A stretch of 64,000 nt of DNA, from the NCBI RefSeq assembly GCF_030209835.1, contig NZ_JARVRF010000018.1, positions 1 through 64,000 on the forward strand, in the 5' to 3' direction. A program made the position numbers and the translations under genes. The notes below the pieces were generated by a model. The model searched no databases. It was not told where the DNA came from and saw only the letters and a list, made by a program, of their open reading frames with translations. This DNA is from Arthrobacter sp. efr-133-R2A-120 (GTDB lineage Bacteria > Actinomycetota > Actinomycetes > Actinomycetales > Micrococcaceae). Shown in pieces: positions 1 to 8,486 of the stretch. Within the stretch, counting starts at the first letter, position 1; each line of letters starts with the position of its first letter.

Positions 1-1073
1 GTGACGGTCGCCGTCGTCGAGGGCGGATTTCCGGTAACCGTCACCGGAGCCAGGGACGCGGCCCCCGCATGCGGGGTCACGGCGTAAGAAGTGATCGCCG
101 AGCCGCCGTTGGCCGGAGCCGTCCACGACACCACCGCCGAGGCGTTGCCCGCCGTCGCGGCCACCCCGGCCGGAGCCGCAGGCGCCGTCACGGTTGATGC
201 GTTGCCCAGCGCCTGGGCGACCGTTTGAACGGATGTGGTTCCGTTGGCTGTTCTCCCCGCCAGCCAAGTGACAAAGGTCTTGAAGAGATTGGGGTCGATG
301 GTCAAAGTGGGATCTGTCCCGACGGCGATGTGGTGGAAGGTCAGCTGGACCCAGCCCCCTCCCGGTTCCGCGTTGGTAACCAGGTTCTCGAGGTTCTGCA
401 GCGTCCAGGTGCTGTCGACTTCGTCCGGAGCCGCTGTGTTGTATGGATTGGCCGGGGGAAGGGTTTCGGCGAAGGGGCAGCCCGAGCAACTGGCCGGCGA
501 ACGGATGTCCCCCAAATTGCGCGCACTAGCAAAACCGCAATTCTTCACGATTTGCTCGACGGAAGAGTTTTCGGCGGCGAAGGGATATGCGAAATCTGTG
601 GCGTTGAACCCCCAGCTTGCAAGCGTGGTCCGTCCGCCGCAAACCTCGTTGGTGGCGGCCGAGGTGGACAACGTGGTGAGGTCCGGGTGGGTGATGGTGT
701 GGCCACCGATCTCGTTGCCGTCCGCAGCGATGGTGTTCAAGTTGGCTCGCGTGAGCCATGACGGATTATCGATCCAACTGGTCGTAATGAAGAAGGTGCC
801 GTGCAATCCGAGCGATTTCAGCAACTGTTCGGCAGGGAGCTGATCGGCGTTGCCATCGTCGAAGGTCAGGCTGATGATTGTTTTCGGCACTGCAGCCCGC
901 GCAGGGGTCCCCGAGTAGACAACGGTGTAGCCGAGCAACAACAGCACGGACGCGGCCGTGGCGAAGCGGAACCATGCGTTCCGGATGCCTGGTGTCCTCC
1001 CATGCCAAGCGGAGGGGTGCCCAGCGGAAGAGCGCCCCGGGTGCCGCCGGAACAGTATGGTCAGGAGCCGCAT
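1..1073 (-). CDS. Secreted polysaccharide deacetylase with C-terminal fibronectin type III domain (3' end cut by window edge)
   Basis: I translated this frame by hand from an ATG at 1073, preceded by the purine-rich stretch AAAAAGGGGAAG. A basic N-terminus of about 35 residues is followed by a hydrophobic segment (SVLLLLGYTVV, about residues 46-56), consistent with a signal peptide or anchor. The NodB-type carbohydrate esterase fold follows: LTFDDG with the metal/catalytic Asp pair at residues 72-73, and HTITH with metal-binding His125 and His129. From about residue 295 the protein becomes an Fn3-like module (VVSWTAPANGGSAITSY). It probably deacetylates N-acetylated glycans outside the cell; the substrate is not deducible. 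The frame is open at position 1, so further Fn3 or anchoring sequence lies outside the window. Confidence 0.85.
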   Translation of the reverse strand, partial: MRLLTILFRRHPGRSSAGHPSAWHGRTPGIRNAWFRFATAASVLLLLGYTVVYSGTPARAAVPKTIISLTFDDGNADQLPAEQLLKSLGLHGTFFITTSWIDNPSWLTRANLNTIAADGNEIGGHTITHPDLTTLSTSAATNEVCGGRTTLASWGFNATDFAYPFAAENSSVEQIVKNCGFASARNLGDIRSPASCSGCPFAETLPPANPYNTAAPDEVDSTWTLQNLENLVTNAEPGGGWVQLTFHHIAVGTDPTLTIDPNLFKTFVTWLAGRTANGTTSVQTVAQALGNASTVTAPAAPAGVAATAGNASAVVSWTAPANGGSAITSYAVTPHAGAASLAPVTVTGNPPSTTATV

Positions 1074-1234
1074 CGGCTTCCCCTTTTTCTGAACAGACCG
1101 GGTCGGAATCCCCAGGTCCGGAGCCTATTGGCTATGCAAGGCAAGGTTAAGAGTGGGTGGTACCCGTTTTGGACCGCGTCCCCGCTCTCTTCACTCGGGC
1201 TCCGATACGCGTATCCGGCCGGGAGGCTGCCGAC

Positions 1235-2005
1235 TCAAGCGAAGGGGGAGTACGTGCCGTCAGAGACTAGCTCGATTGTCCCGTCGAGTGAGCTCAACGC
1301 CGGCCCATGGCCCGGCAGGATGATCTCTGCGCCCAACTGCTTGAGGACTTCTACGCTGGCCAAGATTTCCGCCGGGCGGTGATGGAAGACGGCGGGCAAC
1401 AGCTGAAGCCCGCAGACCGGACTGACCGCGTGGCCAGTGATGAGCGCGTCCCCGGTGACCACGGCCTTGGCTGAACGGACGAAGAACGATGCATGGCCGC
1501 TGGTGTGCCCGCCGGTGGCAATGATCCGGGGAGATCCCGGGAGCGCGTCCAGAATGTCCTGGGTCATCGCAGCGACGCCCGGGACGGCGACGTCGGACAA
1601 GCCCCCGGATCGGATGGCGTGTATGGCCCACGCGCCGACCCTGGGGCGGAGGATGCGCAATCCAAGATCCTTGACGGTGACTTGTTCGAGGACCTCGCGG
1701 CGAATGTTTGGCAACTCCGCATGAGACGCAAATACCGGAATGCCCATTGCCGATATTCTCGCTGCATTGCCGATGTGATCCGAGTGACCATGCGTCAGGA
1801 GAACTCCGGCGGCATTTTCCATGGCCAGTCCCAGGAAATTGATGCTCGATTGGAGCAATGGCCAGTTACCGGGATAGCCCGTGTCAATGAGGGTGAATTC
1901 TTCGTCCCGCTTGAGGATCGTCCAGTTGACAGCGGGGCCTTGGACGAAAAAGACGTCCTCGGCAACTTCCTTCACGTTGTCCTCAGCAGACCAGTTCTTC
2001 GACAT
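1235..2005 (-). CDS. MBL-fold metallo-hydrolase
   Basis: A 256-aa metallo-beta-lactamase-fold protein. The zinc-binding HxHxDH motif is visible as THGHSDHIG; a later His (GGHTSGHA), an Asp (TGDALI) and a final PGHGP His complete the usual ligand set. The family hydrolyses thioesters, lactones, phosphodiesters or glutathione conjugates; the substrate is not readable here. An upstream in-frame GTG at 2020 is possible, but AGGGGA lies correctly spaced before the ATG at 2005, so I chose that start. It faces the same way as the deacetylase gene but is separated from it by about 160 bp, so an operon is uncertain. Confidence 0.85.
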   Translation of the reverse strand: MSKNWSAEDNVKEVAEDVFFVQGPAVNWTILKRDEEFTLIDTGYPGNWPLLQSSINFLGLAMENAAGVLLTHGHSDHIGNAARISAMGIPVFASHAELPNIRREVLEQVTVKDLGLRILRPRVGAWAIHAIRSGGLSDVAVPGVAAMTQDILDALPGSPRIIATGGHTSGHASFFVRSAKAVVTGDALITGHAVSPVCGLQLLPAVFHHRPAEILASVEVLKQLGAEIILPGHGPALSSLDGTIELVSDGTYSPFA

Positions 2006-2222
2006 GCTTCCCCTGTCCACATGGGCCTAGGAGGCGCCCCGTATGGGCCTCGGAGGTGCCTCGTGCGCGCCTCGTGCGCGCCGGACCATCTTATCCTCGG
2101 TGAGGGCGCGGGCTCCGCAGTGCTGGCGATACCCGGGAGGGGTATTGTGCCGTCCCTCCCGCAGTGCCCGAGGCTCGATTTCACTTGAGGCAAAACCTTT
2201 GCTAAAGTCATAACCGCTTCAT

Positions 2223-2295
2223 TCCTCCGTAGCTCAATTGGCAGAGCATTCGACTGTTAATCGAAGGGTTACTGGTTCAAGTCCAGTCGGAGGAG
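2223..2295 (+). tRNA. tRNA-Asn (anticodon GUU)
   Basis: A 73-nt cloverleaf. Acceptor arm TCCTCCG at 2223-2229 pairs with CGGAGGA at 2288-2294, with discriminator G2295. The D-arm (AGCTCAATTGG), the anticodon loop CTGTTAA with anticodon GTT, and the T-arm (GGTTCAAGTCC) are all present. The 3' CCA is not encoded. A strong terminator follows at once. Confidence 0.95.
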
Positions 2296-2298
2296 CGC

Positions 2299-2341
2299 AA
2301 AGGCCCCGCACCGGTTTTCCAGGTGCGGGGCCTTATTTTTT
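2299..2341 (+). terminator. Rho-independent terminator of tRNA-Asn
   Basis: A 13-bp GC-rich stem (AAGGCCCCGCACC pairing with GGTGCGGGGCCTT) with the short loop GGTTTTCCA is followed by ATTTTTT, right after the tRNA. Confidence 0.9.
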
Positions 2342-2390
2342 GCCTGATTTTGTTCCATCATTCGAACGGCAGAATCCCGCCGCCACGTCT

Positions 2391-2798
2391 TTAGACGAAA
2401 TCCATCTCCACTTGCAGGAACCTTGCTGCTTCGGCCACGGCGGACTGGAAGGCGTCATCCTCGGTGGGCGGCGTCCTCGGTTCCCTCGGATGCCATTCGT
2501 GGGCGGCGGAATGGACTCGGGTGAATCCGCCACCCGGTGGTGCGTAGAAGATTCCGAAGCGTTGGACGGGCCATTCAGGAGAGGTCTCCGGAGCCACGAG
2601 CAGTGCCGCGCCATTTGTCGGATTGAACCATTGCGCAATCGGGCGGCGGCGGTCCTCCGTGAAGAGTCCGGCCGCATAGAGGGCCGCGGATTGCGGGCTT
2701 GTCACCGTGCATAGACGATCCCACCACAGCGGCAGGATGCCATCATCCCTGCGCTGCCATGGGGCTGGAATGGGTTGCAGTTCCTGCCAACGGGGCAC
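2391..2798 (-). CDS. Hypothetical protein, 135 aa
   Basis: An open frame with actinobacterial codon usage, starting at a GTG (VPRWQELQPIPAPW). It is rich in Trp, Pro and Arg, with no signal peptide and no membrane segment. I do not recognise a family. Phrases such as QWFNPTNGAALLVAPE and RFGIFYAPPGGGFTRVHSAAHEW look like a compact globular domain. It sits convergent to tRNA-Asn and upstream, on the same strand, of nothing obviously linked. Confidence rests on frame quality only; GAGG is very close to the GTG, so the start could differ. Confidence 0.6.
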   Translation of the reverse strand: MPRWQELQPIPAPWQRRDDGILPLWWDRLCTVTSPQSAALYAAGLFTEDRRRPIAQWFNPTNGAALLVAPETSPEWPVQRFGIFYAPPGGGFTRVHSAAHEWHPREPRTPPTEDDAFQSAVAEAARFLQVEMDFV

Positions 2799-2858
2799 AC
2801 CTCAACTTTATCGCCGGGCCATGACCGGCAACAGGCCTCGAACCAAGGGGAGGCCTGC

Positions 2859-3038
2859 CTAGTCCCGTTTCCAGGGCCCGGGATTGATCCGGTAGAGGAT
2901 TGCGGAACCGACGACGGCGCCCAGCAGGGCTCCGAATACAGGGTTTCCGGCCCCGCGGCCAAGGAAGAAGCCGACGACGGCGCCAAGCATCGCTCCGAGG
3001 AAAAGTCCCCTGCCGTTGCGGTGCGGTTTGCGCGTCAT
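2859..3038 (-). CDS. Small glycine-zipper membrane protein, 59 aa
   Basis: A short gene found by reading the minus strand: ATG at 3038, TAG ending at 2859. A basic N-terminus (MTRKPHRNGRG) leads into two near-duplicate segments, LGAMLGAVVGFFLG and FGALLGAVVGSAIL, separated by RGAGNPV, and a short polar C-terminus. The two repeats of GAxxGAVVG are glycine-zipper-like and should form a helical hairpin in the membrane. It lies directly downstream of the Bcr/CflA exporter gene on the same strand, with a gap of about 58 bp, so co-transcription is possible. Function unknown. Confidence 0.65.
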   Translation of the reverse strand: MTRKPHRNGRGLFLGAMLGAVVGFFLGRGAGNPVFGALLGAVVGSAILYRINPGPWKRD

Positions 3039-3096
3039 GGCTTGAGCCTACTTGCCGGCGCACAGGTCCGGGCCTCGAACATCAGTGGACTGTGCA

Positions 3097-4320
3097 TCAG
3101 TGGATGGAGGGCACGGACCGCGGCCGCACGACGAGCCAGAGGGCGGCCACGGCGCCTGCGAGGCACACGGCCTGGACGGCACCCATGGGAACGGCAGAGC
3201 CGACGCCAAGCCAGCCAACCACGGGCGGGATGATTCCGGCCATCAGGAAGTTCGAGGCACCCAGCAGGGAAGCCGCGGTTCCGGCCTGCGCGCCATGGTT
3301 GGCCAGGGCAATCACCTGGACACAGGGGAACATGAACCCGGTGGCTAGGATGTAGAACCACAGCGGGACCATGACGCCCCACAGACCGAAGCCGAGCAGA
3401 TCGAACACCACGATCAGCACCGCCATCAGGAACATCCAGACCGTGGCGAACGCCATGATCCACTGGGGTGCCACTCGCCTGATGACCCTGGAGCTGATTT
3501 GGACGCCGGCTACGATGCCCAGGGAGTTGACACCGAACAGCAGACCGTATTCCTGCGGGGAGAAGTTGTAGACCTGTTGGAACAGGAAAGTGGACGCGGA
3601 AAGGTAGGCAAACAGTCCGCCGAAGTTGAACCCGCCCACGAGCAGCATCCCGACGAAAATCCGGTCGGCGAAGACGGCCTTGTAGCGTTGGCCCGCCGTC
3701 GACGTCGTCTGCCGGCGGAGTTCGGCAGGATACGTTTCCCGGATGAGGAACACTGCGGCAATGATCACCAGGATTCCGTAGCTGGCCAGGAAGTAGAAGA
3801 TCCCGGGCCATGGCATTATCAACAGCAGTTGTGAACCGATGATCGGAGCCAGAATAGGCGCGAGGCCGTTCACCAGCGACATGCGGGAGAACATCCGCAC
3901 CATGGCGTAGCCCGCGAAGAGGTCCCGGACCATGGCCATTGCCACCACGCCACCGCCGGCTGCACCGACGCCCATCAGGACACGGAACAGGGCAAGGGTG
4001 CTGATGTCCGTGGACAGTGCGGCGCCGAGGGAGGACCCGATGTGCAGGGCCGTCGCCAGGATCAAGGGCATGCGGCGTCCGAATTTGTCGCTGAACGGCC
4101 CCACCACCAATTGGCCAATGGCGAAGCCAACTGTTGTGCCAGTCAGTGTGAGTTGGATCGCAGCCGCAGACACGTCGAAATGATGCTCCAGCGCGGGAAA
4201 CGCCGGCAAATAGAGATCCACTGTAAATGGACCCAAGGCGGTCAATGCGCCAAGTAGCAGGATATAGAGGAGTTTTTCGCGTCGACTGAGGGAATCGCCC
4301 GGTACAGGGGGAGTGTTCAC
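3097..4320 (-). CDS. Bcr/CflA-family MFS drug exporter
   Basis: A 407-aa polytopic membrane protein with about twelve hydrophobic segments. The opening (LLYILLLGALTALGPFTVDLYLPAFPALEHHFDVSAAAIQLTLTG) is characteristic of Bcr/CflA proton-driven exporters. The MFS loop 2-3 signature (GPFSDKFGRRMPL) and motif C-like glycine-rich helix are present. The frame stays open further upstream, but that stretch would run into the divergent gene at 4504. A GTG at 4320 with AGGA nine bases before it gives a family-typical length, so I chose it. Substrates of this family include bicyclomycin, sulphonamides and chloramphenicol; none can be assigned here. Confidence 0.88.
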   Translation of the reverse strand: MNTPPVPGDSLSRREKLLYILLLGALTALGPFTVDLYLPAFPALEHHFDVSAAAIQLTLTGTTVGFAIGQLVVGPFSDKFGRRMPLILATALHIGSSLGAALSTDISTLALFRVLMGVGAAGGGVVAMAMVRDLFAGYAMVRMFSRMSLVNGLAPILAPIIGSQLLLIMPWPGIFYFLASYGILVIIAAVFLIRETYPAELRRQTTSTAGQRYKAVFADRIFVGMLLVGGFNFGGLFAYLSASTFLFQQVYNFSPQEYGLLFGVNSLGIVAGVQISSRVIRRVAPQWIMAFATVWMFLMAVLIVVFDLLGFGLWGVMVPLWFYILATGFMFPCVQVIALANHGAQAGTAASLLGASNFLMAGIIPPVVGWLGVGSAVPMGAVQAVCLAGAVAALWLVVRPRSVPSIH

Positions 4321-4503
4321 GATTATCAATCCTATGTGCGACAGATCATATTTATCGGCGATGGCGGAGGCGCGCCGCAGGACCGTCCGGAAGTTGAGGC
4401 TGAAGCTGAATGGTAGTTTTGTGGACAGGTGCGCGTGGGCGGTTGTATTCGTCTCCGTGCCGGAGCCGGGTACGAGCAAGAAGGAAGCAGTGAGGCGGAA
4501 CCT

Positions 4504-5352
4504 ATGAGTGGACGTCACAGCGGCCGGGCTGGCCAACGCCCGGGCATTTCGGCGTTGCCGAACACCCTGAAACTTGCGGCCAGGCTCGCGCCGCGGCAGC
4601 TCAATGACGAAATCAGCCTTGCCAAGCTTGAACTCAAGGGCAAAGGAAAACAGCTGGGTATCGCCGGTGCTTTCGTTGGCGTTGCGCTGATCTTTCTCTC
4701 TTTGCTCGTCATCGCCTTGGTTGTAGCGGCCATCTTGGGTTTGGCCACCGTCATGCCTCCGTGGCTGGCTGCGCTCGTGGTCGCGGCAGCGTTCCTATTG
4801 ATCATCCTCATCGGAGCCCTCGTCGCCTTCCGCGCGTTCAAGGGGGCCATGCCGTTTGTACCTGAGAAGACCATCCGAGGCATCAAGCACGATCTCGGCA
4901 TAGTCAAGGAAGGCACGTCCTTCGACGCCAGCATCCTTGACCCGTCGTCGGAAGCCTACAAAGCGGCGGAAGCAGCGAAAACGGCCGCCGCCGAGAAGGC
5001 CAAGGCCGAAAAGGCCGCCAAGGCAGAAGCACACAAGGCCGAGCAGCCCCCCGCCCCGAGCGAAGCTGAGCTGCTCCGCCGTCTGGAGCAGCGGCGCGAG
5101 CACCTCGCCGACGTTCGCGATCAGCTGGGCGTCGAGCTCGACGTCAAGACCCAGGGAAAGGTCCTGCGCGACGTTGCAGGGCAAAAGCTCGACGACGGAC
5201 TCCGGCTTGCTGCCGACAAGCTCGCAGATTTCAGTGAGAAGGTTCCAGCCGGGCTGCCGGAGCGGCTCGCCGCGCGCTGGAAAGAGCTCTTTCTCTTCGC
5301 CGCTTCCGCCACGGTGGCCGCAGTAGGACTGCGGAAGCTGTTCAAGAAGTAA
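4504..5352 (+). CDS. Phage-holin-family (DUF1469-type) membrane protein
   Basis: A 282-aa protein, ATG at 4504. The N-terminal half resembles the actinobacterial Phage_holin_3_6/DUF1469 group: an amphipathic stretch (NDEISLAKLELKGKGKQLG), then two adjacent membrane helices at about residues 57-82 and 88-112. The C-terminal half is a long Ala/Lys/Glu-rich coiled coil (KAAEAAKTAAAEKAKAEKAAKAEAHKAEQ) and a last hydrophobic patch near LFLFAASATVAAVGLRKLF. Despite the name it sits with chromosomal lipid and sugar genes, not phage genes, so a structural or stress role at the membrane is more likely than lysis. It starts a rightward run of four membrane or envelope genes. Confidence 0.75.
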   Translation: MSGRHSGRAGQRPGISALPNTLKLAARLAPRQLNDEISLAKLELKGKGKQLGIAGAFVGVALIFLSLLVIALVVAAILGLATVMPPWLAALVVAAAFLLIILIGALVAFRAFKGAMPFVPEKTIRGIKHDLGIVKEGTSFDASILDPSSEAYKAAEAAKTAAAEKAKAEKAAKAEAHKAEQPPAPSEAELLRRLEQRREHLADVRDQLGVELDVKTQGKVLRDVAGQKLDDGLRLAADKLADFSEKVPAGLPERLAARWKELFLFAASATVAAVGLRKLFKK

Positions 5353-5402
5353 TCGGGACGGCAAGCAGCAGCGCCAGCTGCGGACTACGGAAAGGGGGAC
5401 AG

Positions 5403-6026
5403 GTGAAGTTCATCGGTGCAGGCGCACGCCCGGGCCAGCCACAGATTGACCACGATCTCATCTTCACCGTCCCCAATTTCCTGACTGTGTTGCGCTTCAT
5501 GGGTGTCCCGCTGTTCGTGTGGCTGGTGCTGTGGCAAAGGGAATACGGTTTCGCTGTGCTCGTGCTAGCGGTCATGGGCGGCACAGACTGGGTGGACGGC
5601 TACGTCGCGCGGCGTTTCAACCAAACCTCCAAACTGGGCCGCATCCTCGATCCCGTCGCGGACCGTCTGGCCCTCATCACCGTCGCTGTGACTCTCGCCA
5701 TCGCCGGGGTGGTGGATTGGTGGTACTTGGCCGCCCTGGTGGTGCCCGACGTCGTTCTTGCCACCGCTTCGCTGTTCTATTTCCATAGCCACCCCGACCT
5801 CCCGGTGAGCCGGATCGGCAAGATCCGGACGGCGTTCCTGCTCCTCGGCACGCCTCTTCTGGTCCTCTCGAAGCTTTCGATTCCCTACACCAACGTCTAC
5901 TTCGTGATCGCCTGGGTCTGCCTGGGCTTGGGTCTGGCAGGGCACTGGGTGGCGGCCTACAACTACTTCTGGGCAATCCTCCGCAAGGGCAAAGAACTCA
6001 AAGCCCACGACGGCGGCCGCAGCTGA
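5403..6026 (+). CDS. CDP-alcohol phosphatidyltransferase family protein
   Basis: A 207-aa integral membrane enzyme. The CDP-OH-P transferase signature D-G-x2-A-R-x8-G-x3-D-x3-D is complete, running from DWVDGYVAR to GRILDPVADR (about residues 60-84). It transfers a phosphatidyl group from CDP-diacylglycerol to an alcohol; PgsA-like phosphatidylglycerophosphate synthesis is likely, but the acceptor cannot be read from sequence. GTG start with AAAGGGGGA just upstream. Its TGA overlaps the ATG of the next permease gene by 1 bp, so the two are translationally coupled. Confidence 0.88.
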   Translation: MKFIGAGARPGQPQIDHDLIFTVPNFLTVLRFMGVPLFVWLVLWQREYGFAVLVLAVMGGTDWVDGYVARRFNQTSKLGRILDPVADRLALITVAVTLAIAGVVDWWYLAALVVPDVVLATASLFYFHSHPDLPVSRIGKIRTAFLLLGTPLLVLSKLSIPYTNVYFVIAWVCLGLGLAGHWVAAYNYFWAILRKGKELKAHDGGRS

Positions 6027-6931
6027 TGGCCTGGTTCGCAGTCCTTCTTGCGGTGCTTGGCGCTTTCTGCCTCGCCATTGGCGCCCAGCGCCAGGGCAGC
6101 GCGGTCAAGGCCGATACCGGTGGCCTCGCCCTCAGTTCGCAGGGTTTCCTGAGGCTTCTCCGAAATCCGCGGTGGGTGCTCGGCCTGCTGTTGCTTGCCT
6201 TGGGCATGTGCATGAACGCCATTGCCTTGGTGTCGGCACCCCTGACGGTGGTGCAGCCCATCGGGGCCATCGCCTTGGTCATCACCACGGTGGTCAACGC
6301 CAAGGACCAGGGACTCAGTATCAACCGCGGCACGGTGGTGGCGATCTCGGCTTGCGTGACCGGATCGGCGATGTTCGTCCTACTGGCCGTCAACGCCACC
6401 CAGGAGAACCATCACGTCAGCGGCGAGGACGAAATTACCATCGTTCTCCTGCTGGCACTCGCCGTCGGGCTTTTTGGAACGTTGGCGGTCATGTTCCGGC
6501 ACCGCATGAGCGCCTTTGTGTACATCCTGGGTGCCGGCGTGTTGTTCGGCTTCGTAGCGGTCCTGACACGCATCATCGGCCGGCACCTGCTGGACCCCAA
6601 TGGGCACTTCCTGCTCAATGTGCAGTGGTATACCGTGGTTGCCATTGCCGCTGCCGGCGGTCTCGGTTCTTGGTTCGTGCAGAGTGCCTATTCGGGCGGG
6701 CCGCCGGACCTGGTGATCGCTGGGTTGACTGTGATCGACCCCATTGTCGGAATTGCCATCGGGATCGCAATTTTGGGTGAGCTTCGTCCCGATGTGCACG
6801 CCGTGCTGGCAATCGCCATGGCTGTGGCCGCTTCCCTTGCTATCGTGGGGGTTATTGCCCTGAGCCGGCACCATCCCGAGGTCACCAAGCGAAAACGTGA
6901 CGCGAAGGCGGCAGCAAGCCGGAAGGCCTAG
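6026..6931 (+). CDS. DMT-superfamily (EamA/NIPA-like) permease
   Basis: A 301-aa protein with nine to ten hydrophobic segments and a duplicated half structure. The conserved phrases PLTVVQPIGAIALVITTVVNA in the first half and DLVIAGLTVIDPIVGIAIGIAILGE in the second half are the typical EamA/NIPA-like signatures. The C-terminus is short, basic and cytoplasmic (RKRDAKAAASRK). The transported compound is unknown. Start ATG overlaps the preceding transferase stop codon. Confidence 0.8.
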   Translation: MAWFAVLLAVLGAFCLAIGAQRQGSAVKADTGGLALSSQGFLRLLRNPRWVLGLLLLALGMCMNAIALVSAPLTVVQPIGAIALVITTVVNAKDQGLSINRGTVVAISACVTGSAMFVLLAVNATQENHHVSGEDEITIVLLLALAVGLFGTLAVMFRHRMSAFVYILGAGVLFGFVAVLTRIIGRHLLDPNGHFLLNVQWYTVVAIAAAGGLGSWFVQSAYSGGPPDLVIAGLTVIDPIVGIAIGIAILGELRPDVHAVLAIAMAVAASLAIVGVIALSRHHPEVTKRKRDAKAAASRKA

Positions 6932-7042
6932 GGCAAAAGTTCGACAACCGTGCCCCGCACACCCGCGGCAGGCAACCGGCGAAGACACCGCAGGGCCAGG
7001 CGTTTTGCGATGTTCGCACCGTGACCATCAGGAGTTCTCCAC

Positions 7043-8239
7043 GTGACCGTTCCCGAAACCAACAAACCCCTCACCATCCTGATCGCGGCGGAGACCTACC
7101 GCCCGAACGTCAACGGTGCTGCTCAGTTCGGGTACCGGCTTGCCAAAGGCATGAAGGCGCGGGGGCACAACGTCCACGTGCTGGCCTGCCGGGCGGACAA
7201 CGGCAAGAGCTTCACCGAATTCGGGGATGAAGGCACCGTGCATCGCTTGAAGTCCCACGGCGTCTTTACACACGAGTACTTTCGCATTTGCTACCCCTGG
7301 GAAATCAAGAACGACATTCGGCTGCTCTTCGACAAGGTGCAGCCCGACGTCGTTCACATCCAAAGCCATTACATGATCGGCGAGCACGTTCTCTACGAGG
7401 CCAAGAAGCGTGGCATCCGGATCATAGCCACCAACCACTTCATGCCTGAAAACCTGAACCCGTTCTTGCCGTTCCCGCAGTGGTTCAAGGACATCATCGG
7501 GCGGGTCTCGTGGAAGGACATGGGCAAGGTCATGGGCCTGGCCGACGTCGTAACCACTCCCACGCCGCTTGCCGCGAAAGCCATGCATCAGCACGCTTTC
7601 CTTCGCAAGGTCCTGCCTCTGTCCAACGGTATTGACGCGGCCGCTTATGAACTGGGGCCGGGCGAAGAGATCGAGCCGCATGCCAACCCCACCGTCCTCT
7701 TTGTCGGCCGCCTTGCCGAAGAAAAGCATGTAGACGTCCTGATCGACGCCGTCTCCAAGACACCCGCCGAACTCAACGTGCATCTTGAAATCGTCGGCGG
7801 CGGCGAGGTCCGTGCCTCACTGGAGGCCCAAGCCAAGCGCCTGGGCCTGGGGGAGCGGGTCAGGTTCCTGGGCCTCGCGAGCGATGAGGACCTGAGGAAG
7901 GCGTACATTCGCGCTGACCTGTTCTGCATGCCCGGAACCGCCGAACTGCAGTCCCTCGTGACGCTCGAGGCGATGTCGGCGTCGACACCGGTTCTGCTCG
8001 CCAACGCGATGGCCCTGCCGCACCTCGTGCGCGAAGGCGAGAACGGGCATCTGTTCACGCCTGGGGACAGCAGCGAGCTGGCAGCCCGGATCACCGAGCT
8101 CTTCCGCCTGCCGGCGGACGAACTCGAAGCCATGGGCAAGGCGAGCCGCGCCATGGTGGAGCCGCACAGCATCCAAGGCACGCTGCAGACGTTCGAGGAC
8201 CTCTACCGCGGGGCGAGCTATGAGGACAAGGTCATCTAG
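7043..8239 (+). CDS. GT4-family glycosyltransferase (mannosyltransferase-like)
   Basis: A 398-aa GT-B fold protein. The N-terminal Rossmann domain starts ILIAAETYRPNVNGAAQFGYRLAKGM. The C-terminal donor-binding domain has VLFVGRLAEEKHVDVLIDA and the E-x7-E region FCMPGTAELQSLVTLEAMSA. This arrangement is typical of the PimB'/MgtA/SQD2-like GT4 enzymes that glycosylate lipid acceptors with NDP-sugars, which fits the neighbouring CDP-alcohol phosphatidyltransferase. GTG start with AGGAG correctly placed. Donor and acceptor are inferred only by family. It is the last host gene before the tRNA that carries the integrated element. Confidence 0.85.
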   Translation: MTVPETNKPLTILIAAETYRPNVNGAAQFGYRLAKGMKARGHNVHVLACRADNGKSFTEFGDEGTVHRLKSHGVFTHEYFRICYPWEIKNDIRLLFDKVQPDVVHIQSHYMIGEHVLYEAKKRGIRIIATNHFMPENLNPFLPFPQWFKDIIGRVSWKDMGKVMGLADVVTTPTPLAAKAMHQHAFLRKVLPLSNGIDAAAYELGPGEEIEPHANPTVLFVGRLAEEKHVDVLIDAVSKTPAELNVHLEIVGGGEVRASLEAQAKRLGLGERVRFLGLASDEDLRKAYIRADLFCMPGTAELQSLVTLEAMSASTPVLLANAMALPHLVREGENGHLFTPGDSSELAARITELFRLPADELEAMGKASRAMVEPHSIQGTLQTFEDLYRGASYEDKVI

Positions 8240-8343
8240 TCACCTGGACACGGCGTAGACCCCCGGTTGGCGTTGGTACCCGAATTGTTTTGCTAGAGTG
8301 TTTTGGCCGGGAGGACGCCGACAAAGCGGCCCCGGGCCGACTC

Positions 8344-8417
8344 GGGGCTATAGCTCAGCTGGTTAGAGCGCGGGACTCATAATCCTAAGGTCCTCGGTTC
8401 AAGTCCGAGTAGCCCTA
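8344..8417 (+). tRNA. tRNA with CAU anticodon (elongator Met or Ile2); integration target
   Basis: A 74-nt cloverleaf: acceptor GGGGCTA (8344-8350) with TAGCCCT (8410-8416) and discriminator A8417; D-arm GCTCAGCTGGTTAGAGC; anticodon loop CTCATAA; T-arm CTCGGTTCAAGTCCGAG. The anticodon is CAT. I cannot tell elongator methionine from lysidine-modified isoleucine-2 by eye. The anticodon stem has a C-A mismatch next to its outer end. The 3' half of this gene, from the anticodon loop onward, is repeated at 23008, so the tRNA was rebuilt by the incoming element. Confidence 0.92.
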
Positions 8418-8440
8418 CCCGAAAAGAGCCCCTGAGCTGC
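8375..8440. repeat. attL: 66-bp direct repeat within and after the tRNA 3' half
   Basis: Identical over 66 bp to 23008-23073. It runs from the anticodon loop through the T-arm and acceptor arm into the first half of the terminator. Similarity continues 22 bp further with three mismatches. Confidence 0.93.
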
Positions 8441-8470
8441 TGAAACGCAAGTCAGGGGCTCTCTCGCTTT
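8425..8470 (+). terminator. Terminator of the CAU tRNA (element-supplied copy)
   Basis: The 11-bp stem AGAGCCCCTGA/TCAGGGGCTCT surrounds a 16-nt loop; the following T-tract is weak (CTCGCTTT). A diverged copy at 23058 ends in CTCTTTT, which is probably the ancestral terminator displaced by integration. Confidence 0.7.
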
Positions 8471-8486
8471 GAGGTTCGAATGCAAT

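Noticed and set aside
2021..2110. Imperfect GGGCCT-GGAGG-GCC and CGTGCGCG direct repeats upstream of the MBL gene
   Set aside because: Short, GC-rich and irregular; could arise by local slippage and has no clear link to promoter elements.
4504..5352. Holin-family protein as evidence of a second prophage
   Set aside because: The neighbours are ordinary envelope-metabolism genes and this DUF1469-type protein is widespread in actinobacterial chromosomes; no phage genes are adjacent.
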